Positions 35,180 through 43,808 of a DNA stretch of 64,000 nt are shown in pieces. The position numbers and the translations under genes were made by a program. The notes beneath the pieces were generated by a model. It was not told where the DNA came from and made no database searches. It saw nothing but the letters and a program-made list of their open reading frames with translations. How positions within the stretch are numbered: the first letter of the stretch is position 1; every line of letters begins with the position of its first letter. The stretch covers positions 7,309,793-7,373,792 of the forward strand of contig NZ_CP030287.1 of assembly GCF_003287935.1 (NCBI RefSeq), in the 5' to 3' direction. This stretch comes from Streptomyces sp. ICC1. Its GTDB lineage: Bacteria; Actinomycetota; Actinomycetes; Streptomycetales; Streptomycetaceae.

Positions 35180-35842
35180 ATGCGCCACTCCCGCAGGACC
35201 ACCATGTCCGCAGCCGTCGGCCTCGGCATCGCCGCCGTCCTCGGCGCCGTCGTACCGGGCACGACCGCCGCCGCCGCCTCCCCCGCCGGCAGCCCGAGCT
35301 CGTACGCCGCGTACGAGCGCTCCCAGGAGAACCAGGCCGCGAACCGCGCCTTCTTCGAGGCCGTCCGGCGCTCGGTGGCCGAGCAGCGCGCCGCCAACCC
35401 GGGCCTGGCGGCCGTGACCGTCACCTACAACACCCGCAACGCGCCGAGCTTCCGCACCCAGATATCCCGCTCCACGCAGATCTGGAACGGCTCGGTGGCC
35501 AACGTCAGGCTGCAGGAGGTGTCCTCGGGCGGGAACTTCTCGTACTACGAGGGCAACGACTCGCGCGGCTCCTACGCGAGCACGGACGGTCACGGCCGGG
35601 GCTACATCTTCCTCGACTACCGCCAGAACCAGCAGTACAACTCCACCCGTGTGACCGCTCACGAGACCGGCCACGTGCTCGGCCTGCCGGACCACTACTC
35701 GGGCCCGTGCAGCGAGCTGATGTCGGGCGGCGGCCCCGGGACCTCGTGCACCAACGCCAACCCGAACTCCGCCGAGCGCTCGCGCGTCAACCAGCTGTGG
35801 GCCAACGGCCTCGTCGCGTCGGGCCTGGACGCGAAAGGCTGA
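35180..35842 (+). CDS. snpA: Snapalysin (M7 extracellular neutral protease)
   Basis: A 220-aa secreted metalloprotease. A Tat/Sec-type signal ([22 protein letters not shown], written here in part) and short propeptide precede a mature domain of about 140 residues. The zinc motif is [13 protein letters not shown] (two His plus the Asp typical of snapalysins), and a CSELM-type Met-turn and two cysteines complete the fold. It would cleave peptide bonds next to Tyr/Phe outside the cell. In many streptomycetes a divergent LysR gene (snpR) controls it. None is present here, so regulation must differ. Confidence 0.93.
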   Translation: MRHSRRTTMSAAVGLGIAAVLGAVVPGTTAAAASPAGSPSSYAAYERSQENQAANRAFFEAVRRSVAEQRAANPGLAAVTVTYNTRNAPSFRTQISRSTQIWNGSVANVRLQEVSSGGNFSYYEGNDSRGSYASTDGHGRGYIFLDYRQNQQYNSTRVTAHETGHVLGLPDHYSGPCSELMSGGGPGTSCTNANPNSAERSRVNQLWANGLVASGLDAKG

Positions 35843-35853
35843 GACCCCGGCGG

Positions 35854-35898
35854 GGCCTGACCCGCGGAGGTCGGACCGCCGGTCTCCGGGGTCAGGCC
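35854..35898. terminator. Convergent terminator after snpA
   Basis: GGCCTGACCC (35854-35863) pairs with GGGTCAGGCC (35889-35898), and weaker inner pairing extends it. It also covers the last codons of the convergent 67-aa gene. Confidence 0.75.
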
Positions 35899-36095
35899 TC
35901 CACGGGTGCGTACGCGGTGCAGTCCGGGTTCCCGCAGGGGCCCGGGCTCCACCGCGGCACGAAGATCCCGAGGGACTTGCGGCGGCTGACCACCGTCTCC
36001 ACGGGCTGCCCGCAGGCCGGACACGTCTGCTGGTCGTGTCCGGCTCGCGGGGCGACCGTAACGCTCTCACCGCGATGCCGCTGTTCGCCTGCCAT
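35892..36095 (-). CDS. Small zinc-ribbon protein
   Basis: A 67-aa protein with CPACG near residue 26 and CGNPDC near 55, spaced like a zinc ribbon around a basic strand (VVSRRKSLGIFVPRW). Function is unknown. It is convergent with snpA and its stop lies in the shared terminator stem. Confidence 0.6.
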   Translation of the reverse strand: MAGEQRHRGESVTVAPRAGHDQQTCPACGQPVETVVSRRKSLGIFVPRWSPGPCGNPDCTAYAPVEA

Positions 36096-36140
36096 ACCTC
36101 CACGGTAGGCCGGTTCCGCGCTTTTGGACCGCCGGGAGGG

Positions 36141-36725
36141 TCAGCGCCTGACGGCGTACGAGGTGACGACCTGGCCGCCGCCGAGGACCGTGGCGCCGGT
36201 CAGCTCCAGCGGGCGGACCCCGAAGCCGGCCCGCGACATCGGCATGCCGGTGCCCGCGAGGACGGGGTAGGTCTTGACCACGTACTCGTCGATCTCGTCG
36301 ATCAGCTGGGTGGCGAGGTCCGCCCCGCCGCACAGCCAGATCCCGAGCCCGTCCTCGGCCTTCAGCTCCCGCACGCGGGCGGCGATGTCGCCGCCGATCA
36401 GCGTGACGGCCGGGTCGGGGGCGGTGGTGAGGGAGCGCGAGACCACGTACTGCCGGCGCAGGTGCCCGTACGGGCTGGCCTCCCCGGCCTTGAGGCCCGG
36501 CTCATAGGTGTTCCGGCCCATGAGCACCGTGTCGAAGCGCTTCGGCGGGGTGTCGGCGAGGCCGAGCCGGACGCGCCCCTGGGCGGAGATCGTCTCGGGG
36601 TACTCCGCCTTCAGGTGCTCGATGAACTCGCCGTCCAGGTGTGCGTAGAAGAAATCGCCGTCGCCGTCGGGGGCTCCGATGAACCCGTCGACGGTGGTGG
36701 CGATGAAGTACGTGAGCTTGCGCAA
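36141..36725 (-). CDS. RibD C-terminal / dihydrofolate-reductase-fold reductase
   Basis: A 194-aa protein starting (M/L)RKLTYFIATTVDGFI, the standard opening of the RibD_C/DHFR-like family. VLMGRNTYE and LCGGADLATQLIDEIDEYV (NADPH-side loops) follow. TTG at 36725 is chosen because GGAAGAG lies 6-7 bp before it and it matches the family start; an in-frame ATG at 36758 is the alternative. It probably reduces a small substrate with NADPH. A perfect 16-bp palindrome lies 53 bp upstream and may control it. Confidence 0.85.
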   Translation of the reverse strand: MRKLTYFIATTVDGFIGAPDGDGDFFYAHLDGEFIEHLKAEYPETISAQGRVRLGLADTPPKRFDTVLMGRNTYEPGLKAGEASPYGHLRRQYVVSRSLTTAPDPAVTLIGGDIAARVRELKAEDGLGIWLCGGADLATQLIDEIDEYVVKTYPVLAGTGMPMSRAGFGVRPLELTGATVLGGGQVVTSYAVRR

Positions 36726-36777
36726 GCGATTCTCTTCCGTTCGGCAGTGCACCCCCATCGAGGCACGCCAGTCAAAG

Positions 36778-36793
36778 TACTTCAGGTGAAGTA
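36778..36793. promoter_or_regulatory. 16-bp palindromic operator upstream of the reductase gene
   Basis: TACTTCAGGTGAAGTA is a perfect palindrome with 7-bp arms, placed in the promoter region of the minus-strand reductase. The regulator is not in the window. The TTCA/TGAA arms recall MarR/HxlR-type sites. Next to it an AAGGAGTCCAAGGGT sequence is directly repeated (about 36803-36832). Confidence 0.6.
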
Positions 36794-36838
36794 GTCACAC
36801 AAGGAGTCCAAGGGTAAGGAGTCCAAGGGTTCGCGGGG

Positions 36839-37429
36839 TCACCTCGGCTTGCGCCACATCGGCCACATCAGCGGCCCGTCCGGGAGCCGCACCGGCGTGC
36901 CCGTGTGCTCGAAACCGAGCCGCTCGTAGAGCCGGCCGCTGCGCTCGCTGCTCGCCTCCAGGTACGCCGGCACCCCCTCGCGGTCGCACCGCTCCAGCAC
37001 CGGCCGGATCAGCTCCCCGCCCAGTCCCTCGCCCTGCCGGCCCGGCTCGACCGCGATCATCAGCAGGTACTCGTGCTCCTCGGCGGTCGGGTGCACGGCG
37101 CCGGTCAGCCGGCCCACCAGCTCGCACCGCTCGTTGTCGGGGTCGGCCACGGCCCGCATCTTCGCCGGGATCTCGTCCTCGCCCTCCGGTTCACCGGCCG
37201 GGATCCGCAGCCACAGCGCGGCCGCCGAACCGTCGGCCGCGAGGTCGACGCGGCCCTCGGCCAGCGCGACGTCCACGAAGACGCCGAGGAACTTCCCGTG
37301 CACCGCCGCCCGGTGCTCCGGGTCCGGGAAGACCCAGCTGCTCACCGGATCCGTGCGGAAGGCCTCGTCGAGCAGCCGCGCCACCGCGTCCCGGTCCGAC
37401 TGATCCGCCTGACGTATCTCCAGCACCAC
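36839..37429 (-). CDS. GNAT-family N-acetyltransferase
   Basis: A 196-aa GNAT enzyme. The N-terminal IRQADQSDRDAVARLL helix is followed by the central beta-bulge YLLMIAVEPGRQGEGLGGELI, which contains the acetyl-CoA pyrophosphate loop R-x-x-G-x-G/A. VPAYLEASSERSGRLYERLGFEH is the characteristic C-terminal motif. GTG at 37429 is the start. The acceptor substrate is unknown. Confidence 0.88.
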   Translation of the reverse strand: MVLEIRQADQSDRDAVARLLDEAFRTDPVSSWVFPDPEHRAAVHGKFLGVFVDVALAEGRVDLAADGSAAALWLRIPAGEPEGEDEIPAKMRAVADPDNERCELVGRLTGAVHPTAEEHEYLLMIAVEPGRQGEGLGGELIRPVLERCDREGVPAYLEASSERSGRLYERLGFEHTGTPVRLPDGPLMWPMWRKPR

Positions 37430-37496
37430 TGGTCACACCCTTCGCTCGGTCATCAACAACCCGGAGCGATCCTAGAGTTGGGCCACACCAGCGGAA

Positions 37497-37534
37497 AGGC
37501 CGGTTCCGGCATCATGGGATGCCGGAACCGGCCT
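37497..37534 (-). terminator. Terminator of the encapsulin / polyprenyl synthase unit
   Basis: A perfect 17-bp stem (AGGCCGGTTCCGGCATC and its complement) with a 4-base loop. It lies 56 bp downstream of the polyprenyl synthase stop on the minus strand. A GGTCGCGC triple tandem repeat (about 37546-37576) separates the two. Confidence 0.88.
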
Positions 37535-37589
37535 CGGCGCCGCGCGAGCGGTCGCGCGGTCGCGCGGTCGCGCGGTCACCCCGCCGCGC

Positions 37590-38639
37590 TCACTTCGTGC
37601 GCCGCGTCACGAACTCCGCCAGGGCCAGCAGCCCGCCCGCCGCCCCGAGGTCCGGAACGGCCCGCGAGAGCTGCTGCACCGCCCGGCCCATCCGGTCGGC
37701 GGCATGGGCCTGCGCCCAGTCCCGCCCGCCGGCCCGCTCCACCGCGTCGGCCGCCCGGCTCACGTCGTCCGCGGTCATGGGACCCGCGTAGAGGTCGGCC
37801 AGCTCCTTCCCCGCCGCGGTGCCCGAGGTGAGGGCGGCCACGACCGGGAGGGACTTCTTGCGGGCGATCAGATCCGCCCCGGCGGGCTTCCCGGTGTGGC
37901 CGGGGTCCCCCCAGATGCCGATCAGGTCGTCGATGAGCTGGAAGGCCAGTCCGGCCTCCCGCCCGAAGTCGTCCATCGCGTCGACCTCGTCCGGGCCGGC
38001 CCCCGCGTACAGCGCGCCGAGCGCGCACGCACAGCCCAGCAGGGCCCCGGTCTTGGCCGTCGCCATGGTCAGGCACTCGTCGAGCGAGACGTCCGGCCGC
38101 CGTTCGAAGGCGCAGTCCGCCTGCTGGCCCGCGCACAGCTCGATGACGCAGGTCGTGAGCCGGGCCGAGGCCGCCGCCGAAGCCGGGTGCGGGTCCTCGG
38201 CGAGCAGCCGCAGGGCGAGCGCCATCACGGCGTCGCCCGTGATGATCGCGTCCGGTATCCCGAAGACCGTCCAGGCCGTGGCCCGGCCGCGCCGGCGGGC
38301 GTCGCGGTCGATGACGTCGTCGTGCAGCAGCGTGAAGTTGTGCGCCAGCTCGACCGCGACCGCGGCCCGTACGACGCCCTCCCCCACGCTTCCCTCGCCC
38401 CCCAGGGCCTGGGCGGCCGCGAGCACCAGCGCGGGCCGGATCGCCTTGCCGGCGTTGCCCGCGGCCGGGGTGCCGTCCTCGTGCTCCCATCCGAAGTGGT
38501 ACATCGCCACGCGCCGCATGGAGCCGGGCAGGCTCTCGACGGTCCGGCGCAGGGCCGGGTTGACCGTTTCTCTTGTCCGTTCGAGGAGGGCGGCGGCTTC
38601 CCGCCCCTCCCCGATGGTGATCGCCTCAGTGGTCGACAT
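37590..38639 (-). CDS. Polyprenyl diphosphate synthase, putative encapsulin cargo
   Basis: A 349-aa trans-prenyltransferase. GKAIRPALVL corresponds to the GKxxRP motif. The first Asp-rich motif is DDVIDRDARRR and the second is DDLIGIW, both needed for Mg-diphosphate binding. The family condenses IPP with allylic diphosphates; chain length cannot be read safely. The first about 30 residues are polar and not part of the fold, which could carry an encapsulation signal. It follows the family 2B encapsulin gene by 50 bp on the same strand. In this encapsulin class prenyltransferases or terpene cyclases are the known genomic partners. Confidence 0.9.
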   Translation of the reverse strand: MSTTEAITIGEGREAAALLERTRETVNPALRRTVESLPGSMRRVAMYHFGWEHEDGTPAAGNAGKAIRPALVLAAAQALGGEGSVGEGVVRAAVAVELAHNFTLLHDDVIDRDARRRGRATAWTVFGIPDAIITGDAVMALALRLLAEDPHPASAAASARLTTCVIELCAGQQADCAFERRPDVSLDECLTMATAKTGALLGCACALGALYAGAGPDEVDAMDDFGREAGLAFQLIDDLIGIWGDPGHTGKPAGADLIARKKSLPVVAALTSGTAAGKELADLYAGPMTADDVSRAADAVERAGGRDWAQAHAADRMGRAVQQLSRAVPDLGAAGGLLALAEFVTRRTK

Positions 38640-38689
38640 CGCCTGTCCGTCCCGTCCTGTCCCGTCCCCGGTGCTCTGCTAGGGCCGGC

Positions 38690-40096
38690 TCAGCGCCAGC
38701 GGGCGATCTCGACGTTCTCCAGGACACCGAGCGCGTCGGGCACGAGCACCGCGGCGGAGAAGTAGGCGGTGACCAGGTAGGAGATGATCGCCTGCTCGCT
38801 GATCCCCATGAACCGCACCGAGGTGCTCGGCTCGATCTCGTCCGGGATCCCGGGCTGGTGCAGGCCGATCACGCCGGACTCGTCCTCGCCGGTGCGCATG
38901 CAGAGGATGGACGTCGTACGGGCGTCGCTGATCGGGATCTTGTTGGACGGGAACATCGGGACCCCGCGCCAGGACGGCACGCGGTGCCCGCCGATCTCGA
39001 CCGACTCCGGGTACAGCCCGCGCCTGTTGCACTCGCGGCCGAAGGCGGCGATGGCCTTGGGGTGCGCGAGGAAGAACTTGGAGCCGCGCCGCATGCTGAG
39101 CAGCTGGTCCATGTCGTCGGGGCCGGGCGCGCCGTCGTGGGGCTGGATGCGCTGGTCGTAGTCGGCGTTGTGCAGGAGGCCGAAGTCGCGGTTGTTGAGC
39201 ATCTCGTGCTCCTGGCGCTCGCGCAGCGCCTCGACCGTGAGCCGCAACTGCTGCTCGGTCTGGTTCATCGGCTGGTTGTACAGGTCGGCGACGCGGGTGT
39301 GGACCCGCAGGACCGTTTGTGCAATGGAGAGCTCGTACTCGCGCGGGCGGCCCTCGTAGTCCACGAAGGTGCCGGGCAGCACGGCCTCGCCCTGGTGGCC
39401 GGCGGAGAGGTCGATCGCGGCCTCGCCGTACTTGTTGGTGCGCTGGTCGGGCAGGGACCGTACGGAGTCCACGTGCGCGCGCAGCGATTCGACGCGGTCG
39501 GCGAGGATCTGGAAGTCCTGGCGGGAGAGGACGAGCGCGGTGCCGGCGGTGGCGGCGCGGGCGGTGTACTCCCAGATGGCCTCCTCGTCGACGAGGGCGT
39601 CCTCGCCGAAGTAGGCGCCGTCGGCGACGGTCTGCAGGACGGCGTCGTCGCCGTAGGGGCCGGTGCCGATCTGGTCGACGCGGCCGTGGGCCAGCAGGAA
39701 GACCTTGTCGGACGGGCTGCCGAAGGAGGTGAGCTCCTGGCCCGCCTCGAAATCGATCTGGTGGCAGCGCGCCGCCAGTTCGGTCAGGACGTCGGGGTCG
39801 TCGTAATCGCGCAGGATCGGGAGTTCGCCGAGTTCCGCGGGGATCACCTGCACCTGCGTGCCGGTCTTGATGAATTCCACGCGTCCGTCGCCGACCGAGT
39901 AGCTCAGCCGCCGGTTGACCCGGTACGTGCCGCCCTGCACGGACACCCACGGGAGCATCTTCAGCAGCCACCGCGAGGTGATCTCCTGCATCTGCGGCGC
40001 GGACTTGGTCGTGGTTGCCAAGTTCCGCGCGGCCGATGTCCCCAGACTCCGCTGTGGCGCCTGGGTCTCGGATTCGGAACCTGCCTGGACCGACAT
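38690..40096 (-). CDS. eshA: Family 2B encapsulin shell protein with cyclic-nucleotide-binding insert (EshA)
   Basis: A 468-aa protein. A polar N-terminal arm (1-35) precedes the first part of the HK97-like shell fold. A cyclic-nucleotide-binding domain is at about 90-205, with phosphate-cassette residues [10 protein letters not shown] and RAATAGTA. The main shell part follows ([64 protein letters not shown]). This is the EshA type described in Streptomyces as a multimeric sporulation/secondary-metabolism protein and later assigned to family 2B encapsulins. ATG 40096 follows GAAGGGG. It should form an icosahedral shell around the prenyl synthase encoded downstream; ligand control of the insert is inference. 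Confidence 0.9.
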   Translation of the reverse strand: MSVQAGSESETQAPQRSLGTSAARNLATTTKSAPQMQEITSRWLLKMLPWVSVQGGTYRVNRRLSYSVGDGRVEFIKTGTQVQVIPAELGELPILRDYDDPDVLTELAARCHQIDFEAGQELTSFGSPSDKVFLLAHGRVDQIGTGPYGDDAVLQTVADGAYFGEDALVDEEAIWEYTARAATAGTALVLSRQDFQILADRVESLRAHVDSVRSLPDQRTNKYGEAAIDLSAGHQGEAVLPGTFVDYEGRPREYELSIAQTVLRVHTRVADLYNQPMNQTEQQLRLTVEALRERQEHEMLNNRDFGLLHNADYDQRIQPHDGAPGPDDMDQLLSMRRGSKFFLAHPKAIAAFGRECNRRGLYPESVEIGGHRVPSWRGVPMFPSNKIPISDARTTSILCMRTGEDESGVIGLHQPGIPDEIEPSTSVRFMGISEQAIISYLVTAYFSAAVLVPDALGVLENVEIARWR

Positions 40097-40289
40097 GTAT
40101 TTCCCCTTCGATCACTCCATGGATCTGCGGGACGGAAGCTTTCCAGTACGCACCGTGGTGGGACCATTACACAAAAGGGTGGGACTACTCCGTCCGTGGC
40201 TGGGCACCCTCAAGAGTTCAACTGGCCCCCCAGGAGCCACCCGAACCCCACCGGTTCCGGCCACCCCCACAAGCGGACCCGTTTTGAAT

Positions 40290-40306
40290 TTGCATCGTGG
40301 ATGCAA
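40290..40306. promoter_or_regulatory. NsrR operator at nsrR
   Basis: Dyad TTGCATC-N3-GATGCAA, with AT-rich flanks (GAATTTGC and GCAAGTTTTC), 19 bp before the nsrR start. It resembles the dyad upstream of hmp and is the expected self-repression site. Confidence 0.7.
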
Positions 40307-40324
40307 GTTTTCTACGCTGAACCC

Positions 40325-40777
40325 ATGCGGCTGACCCGATTCACCGACCTGGCGCTGCGCGTGCTGATGCGCCTGGCCGTCGAGGAGACGGACCTCCCCA
40401 CCACGCGCGACGTGGCGGCGACCATGGAGGTCCCGTACACCCACACCGCCAAAGTGGTCGCCAAGCTGCAGCATCTCGGCCTGGTCGAGGCGCGCCGCGG
40501 GCGCGGCGGCGGGCTCGCCCTGACCCCCGCCGGCCGGGGCGCCTCGGTGGGCGGACTGATCCGCGAGCTGGAGGGCGCCGGCGACGTCGTGGACTGCGAC
40601 GGCACCGTGCCGTGCCCGCTGCGCGGCGCCTGCGTCCTGCGCGGCGCGCTGCGCCGGGCCCAGGAGGCCTTTTTCGCCTCACTGGACCCGCTGACGGTGA
40701 ACGACCTGGTCGCAGCCCCGACCGGTCCGCTCCTGCTGGGCATTTCGGGCGGATCGACGGGGGCCGGAAGGCCCTGA
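40325..40777 (+). CDS. nsrR: NO-responsive Rrf2-family repressor NsrR
   Basis: A 150-aa Rrf2 regulator. A winged HTH (LTRFTDLALRVLMRLA, MEVPYTHTAKVVAKL, RGRGGGLAL) is followed by the cluster motif CDGTVPCPLRGAC (C-x5-C-x5-C), the [4Fe-4S]-binding arrangement of Streptomyces NsrR. Nitric oxide destroys the cluster and releases target promoters. It is followed by hmp, and both have related operators (40290 and 40895), so this is a compact NO-detoxification circuit. ATG at 40325. Confidence 0.92.
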   Translation: MRLTRFTDLALRVLMRLAVEETDLPTTRDVAATMEVPYTHTAKVVAKLQHLGLVEARRGRGGGLALTPAGRGASVGGLIRELEGAGDVVDCDGTVPCPLRGACVLRGALRRAQEAFFASLDPLTVNDLVAAPTGPLLLGISGGSTGAGRP

Positions 40778-40894
40778 CCACGGGGGCCGAATGGCCGATT
40801 CGCACCGCCGGCCGGCCCGCATAGCCTGAACCCGACAGACCCTTCGAACAGAAGTACGCACCGCGGCGGACCCTGTGGGCCTGTTTTCAAAAAT

Positions 40895-40911
40895 AGGCAT
40901 CTCATATGCCA
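40895..40911. promoter_or_regulatory. NsrR operator at hmp
   Basis: Dyad AGGCATC-N3-TATGCCA within AT-rich flanks (TTTTCAAAAATA on the left), 48 bp before the hmp start. It has the same spacing as the site at nsrR and shares the GCATC/ATGC core. Confidence 0.7.
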
Positions 40912-40959
40912 GTTCTGCAGCCGGTTCCGCGAACCACCCCTACGCGAGGAGTCCCCCAG

Positions 40960-42156
40960 ATGCTTTCCGAGAAGTCGGCCGCGACCGTACGAGCCACCCT
41001 GCCCGCCGTCGGCGCGGCGATCGGCGACATCACGGAGCTCTTCTACGGGAAGCTCTTCGCGGCCCACCCCGAGCTGATCCGCGACCTCTTCAACCGCGGC
41101 AACCAGAACGCCGGCCTCCAGAAGCAGGCCCTCGCCGGCTCCATAGCCGCCTTCGCGACCCACCTCGTCGCCCACCCGGACGACCGCCCCGACGTGATGC
41201 TGAACCGCATCGCCCACAAGCACGCCTCCCTCGGCGTCACCCGCGAGCAGTACCCGATCGTCCACACGCACCTCTTCGAGGCCATAGTCGAGATCCTCGG
41301 CGAGGCCGTCACCCCCGAGGTCGCCGAGGCCTGGGACGAGGTCTACTGGCTGATGGCGAACGCCCTCATCACCATCGAGGAGCGCCTCTACGCCGAGCAG
41401 CAGGTCCTGGCCGGCGACGTCTGGCGCGACTGGACGGTCGCCGCCCGCGTCGAGGAGACCGCGGACTGCGCCACCTTCCACCTCACCCCGGCCGACGGCG
41501 CCCCGGCGCCCGGCTTCAAGCCCGGCCAGTACGTCTCCGTCCAGGTCGAACTCCCCGACGGCGCCCACCAGATCCGCCAGTACAGCCTCTCCAGCGCCCC
41601 GGGATCACCCCTCCGCTCCCTCACCGTCAAGCGGGTCCACGGACCGGCCGCGGGCGGCCCCGACGGCGAGGTCTCCCACCACCTCCACACCCGGATCGGC
41701 ACCGGTGACACCCTGCGCGTCTCCGCCCCGTACGGCGACCTCGTCCTGCGGGACTCCGCCGCGCCGGTGGTCCTCGCCTCGGCCGGCATCGGCTGCACCC
41801 CGATGCTCTCGATGCTGGAGCACCTGGCGGACACCGCGCACACGGCCCCGGTGACCGTCCTGCACGCCGACCGCTCCCCCGCCGACCACGCCCTGCGCGC
41901 CGACCACCGGGCCCTGACCCACAAGCTCGCGGACGCCCGGGCCCACTTCTGGTACGAGGCCGACGCGGAGCCCGGCGACCACGAGGGCCGCCTCGACCTC
42001 GCCGCCGTCCCCGTCGCCCCGGGCACCCTGGCCTACCTCTGCGGACCGCTCCCCTTCATGCGGGCGGCCCGCGAGCAGCTCATCGCCAAGGGTGTGGCGC
42101 CGGCGGACGTCCACTACGAGGTCTTCGGCCCCGACCTGTGGCTCGCCTCCGCGTGA
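40960..42156 (+). CDS. hmp: Flavohemoglobin (nitric oxide dioxygenase)
   Basis: A 398-aa flavohemoprotein. The globin domain (1-140) has the proximal-His segment NRIAHKHASLGV and distal LFYGKLFAAHPEL. An FAD domain with RQYSLSSAP and a NAD domain with GIGCTPMLSMLEHL, CGPLPFMRAAR and EVFGPDLW follow. It converts NO plus O2 to nitrate using NAD(P)H. ATG 40960 follows CGAGGAG. It is controlled by the upstream nsrR. Confidence 0.94.
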   Translation: MLSEKSAATVRATLPAVGAAIGDITELFYGKLFAAHPELIRDLFNRGNQNAGLQKQALAGSIAAFATHLVAHPDDRPDVMLNRIAHKHASLGVTREQYPIVHTHLFEAIVEILGEAVTPEVAEAWDEVYWLMANALITIEERLYAEQQVLAGDVWRDWTVAARVEETADCATFHLTPADGAPAPGFKPGQYVSVQVELPDGAHQIRQYSLSSAPGSPLRSLTVKRVHGPAAGGPDGEVSHHLHTRIGTGDTLRVSAPYGDLVLRDSAAPVVLASAGIGCTPMLSMLEHLADTAHTAPVTVLHADRSPADHALRADHRALTHKLADARAHFWYEADAEPGDHEGRLDLAAVPVAPGTLAYLCGPLPFMRAAREQLIAKGVAPADVHYEVFGPDLWLASA

Positions 42157-42248
42157 GCCGTGCGCCGGTCTTGCGCCCTTGCGGCGGAATGGCCGCCTCC
42201 ACTAAACGTTGAGTGACGTACCCCTCACTCAGAGTCAAGGAGGCGGCC

Positions 42249-42839
42249 ATGTCCGCACCCCTGTCCGCGGACCGGTTCATCGACGCCCTGCGGGCCGAGG
42301 GCCTGACCGTCGTCGAAGTCGGCGGCTGGCGCACCCGCAACCGCAACCACAAGGGGCCCTGGGGCCCGGTGCACGGGGTGATGCTCCACCACACCGTCAC
42401 GCACGGGACCGCCTTCACCGTCCGGCTCTGCCGCGACGGCGACGAGGCCCTCCCCGGCCCGCTCTGCCACGGCGTGATCACCAAGGACGGCCGGGTCCAC
42501 CTCGTGGGCCACGGCCGCGCCAACCACGCCGGGGCGGGCGACTCCGACGTCCTGGCCGCGGTGATCGCGGAGAAGCGCCTCCCCCCGGACCACCGGGCGG
42601 ACACCGACGGCAACCGGTACTTCTACGGCTTCGAGTGCGAGAACCTCGGCGACGGCGAGGACCCCTGGCCGGCGGCCCAACTCGACGCGATGGCCCGCGC
42701 CTCGGCCGCCCTGTGCCGCGCCCACGGCTGGACCGCCCGCTCGGTCGTCGGCCACCTCGAATGGCAGCCGGGCAAGATCGACCCGAAGGGCTTCACGATG
42801 GCCTCGATGCGCACCCGCGTCGAGGAACGCCTGAAATGA
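42249..42839 (+). CDS. N-acetylmuramoyl-L-alanine amidase (amidase_2/PGRP)
   Basis: A 196-aa amidase_2 domain protein. HHTVTHG carries the first zinc histidine, YGFECENLGDG the conserved Glu region, and VGHLEWQPGKIDP the second His and the Lys/Asp pair. No signal peptide is visible, so it is either cytosolic (recycling, or a phage-like lysin) or exported by another route. ATG 42249 follows a very strong AAGGAGG. The upstream ORF extension has no merit. Confidence 0.88.
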   Translation: MSAPLSADRFIDALRAEGLTVVEVGGWRTRNRNHKGPWGPVHGVMLHHTVTHGTAFTVRLCRDGDEALPGPLCHGVITKDGRVHLVGHGRANHAGAGDSDVLAAVIAEKRLPPDHRADTDGNRYFYGFECENLGDGEDPWPAAQLDAMARASAALCRAHGWTARSVVGHLEWQPGKIDPKGFTMASMRTRVEERLK

Positions 42840-42895
42840 CGCCCGCACCGCTCTGACGTGCGACGGCGGGCGCGCGGGCGGCACACAATGGGGGC

Positions 42896-43786
42896 GTGAA
42901 CCGTCCAGGCGACCCCGAGCTGATCCTGCGGCCCCGGCCGGCCTCCCCCCTGCGGGAGGTCCGCGACGAGCGGTTCGGGCGGCACGGTGTGCGGCTGCTG
43001 CTCAAGCGGGACGATCTGGTCCATCCCGAGCTGCCCGGCAACAAGTGGCGCAAGCTCGCGCCGAATCTGCGGGCCGCCGTCGCCGAGGGCCGTACGGAGC
43101 TCGTGACCTTCGGCGGGGCCTACTCCAACCACCTGCGGGCCACCGCCGCCGCGGGCCGGCTGCTGGGGCTGGCGACCGTCGGGATCGTACGGGGCGACGA
43201 GCTCGCGGGGCGCCCGCTGAACGACTCGCTGGCCCGGTGCGCGGCGGACGGCATGCGGCTGCACTTCGTGACCCGTTCGGCCTACCGGGACAAGGCCGCC
43301 CTGCCCGCGCGGGCCGGTGCGGCCGACGCCTACGTCATCCCGGAGGGCGGCAGCAACGCGCTCGCGGTACGGGGCTGCGCCGAGCTCGGCCACGAACTGC
43401 GGGGCGCCTGCGACGTCGCCGCGGTGGCCTGCGGCACCGGGGGCACCCTGGCCGGGCTGGCGGCCGGGCTGGCCCCGGGCCAGCGGGCGGTGGGCGTCCC
43501 GGTGGTCGGGGGCGGGTTCCTGGAGGCGGAGATACGTTCCCTCCAGGCGGCGGCGTTCGGCGGCCCGGCGGGCGACTGGTCGCTCGCCGAGGGCTTCGCC
43601 CACGGCGGCTACGCCCGGGTCCCCGACGCCCTGGAGGCCTTCGCCGCGGACTTCGCCTCCCGCCACGGGCTGCCGGTGGAGCGGATCTACGTGGCCAAGC
43701 TCCTCTGGGCCCTGCTCGAACTCACCCGGGCCGGCGCCTTCCCCCCGGGCACCACCCTGGCGGCGGTCGTCACGGGCCGCCCGTAG
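42896..43786 (+). CDS. PLP-dependent D-cysteine desulfhydrase / ACC-deaminase family
   Basis: A 296-aa fold-type II PLP enzyme. PGNKWRKL holds the PLP lysine, FGGAYSNHLRA is the substrate-binding loop, and CGTGGTLAGLAAG the phosphate loop. VPVVGGGFLEAEI and the C-terminal YVAKLLWALLE match the D-cysteine desulfhydrase/1-aminocyclopropane-1-carboxylate deaminase group. The exact substrate is not determinable. GTG 42896. It is convergent with the antiporter fragment 22 bp away. Confidence 0.85.
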   Translation: MNRPGDPELILRPRPASPLREVRDERFGRHGVRLLLKRDDLVHPELPGNKWRKLAPNLRAAVAEGRTELVTFGGAYSNHLRATAAAGRLLGLATVGIVRGDELAGRPLNDSLARCAADGMRLHFVTRSAYRDKAALPARAGAADAYVIPEGGSNALAVRGCAELGHELRGACDVAAVACGTGGTLAGLAAGLAPGQRAVGVPVVGGGFLEAEIRSLQAAAFGGPAGDWSLAEGFAHGGYARVPDALEAFAADFASRHGLPVERIYVAKLLWALLELTRAGAFPPGTTLAAVVTGRP

Positions 43787-43808
43787 GGGGGTACATCCCG
43801 CGCCGCGG

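Noticed and set aside
37590..40096. 2-methylisoborneol biosynthesis cluster
   Set aside because: Encapsulin and prenyl synthase are present, but no terpene cyclase or GPP methyltransferase gene is in the neighbourhood.
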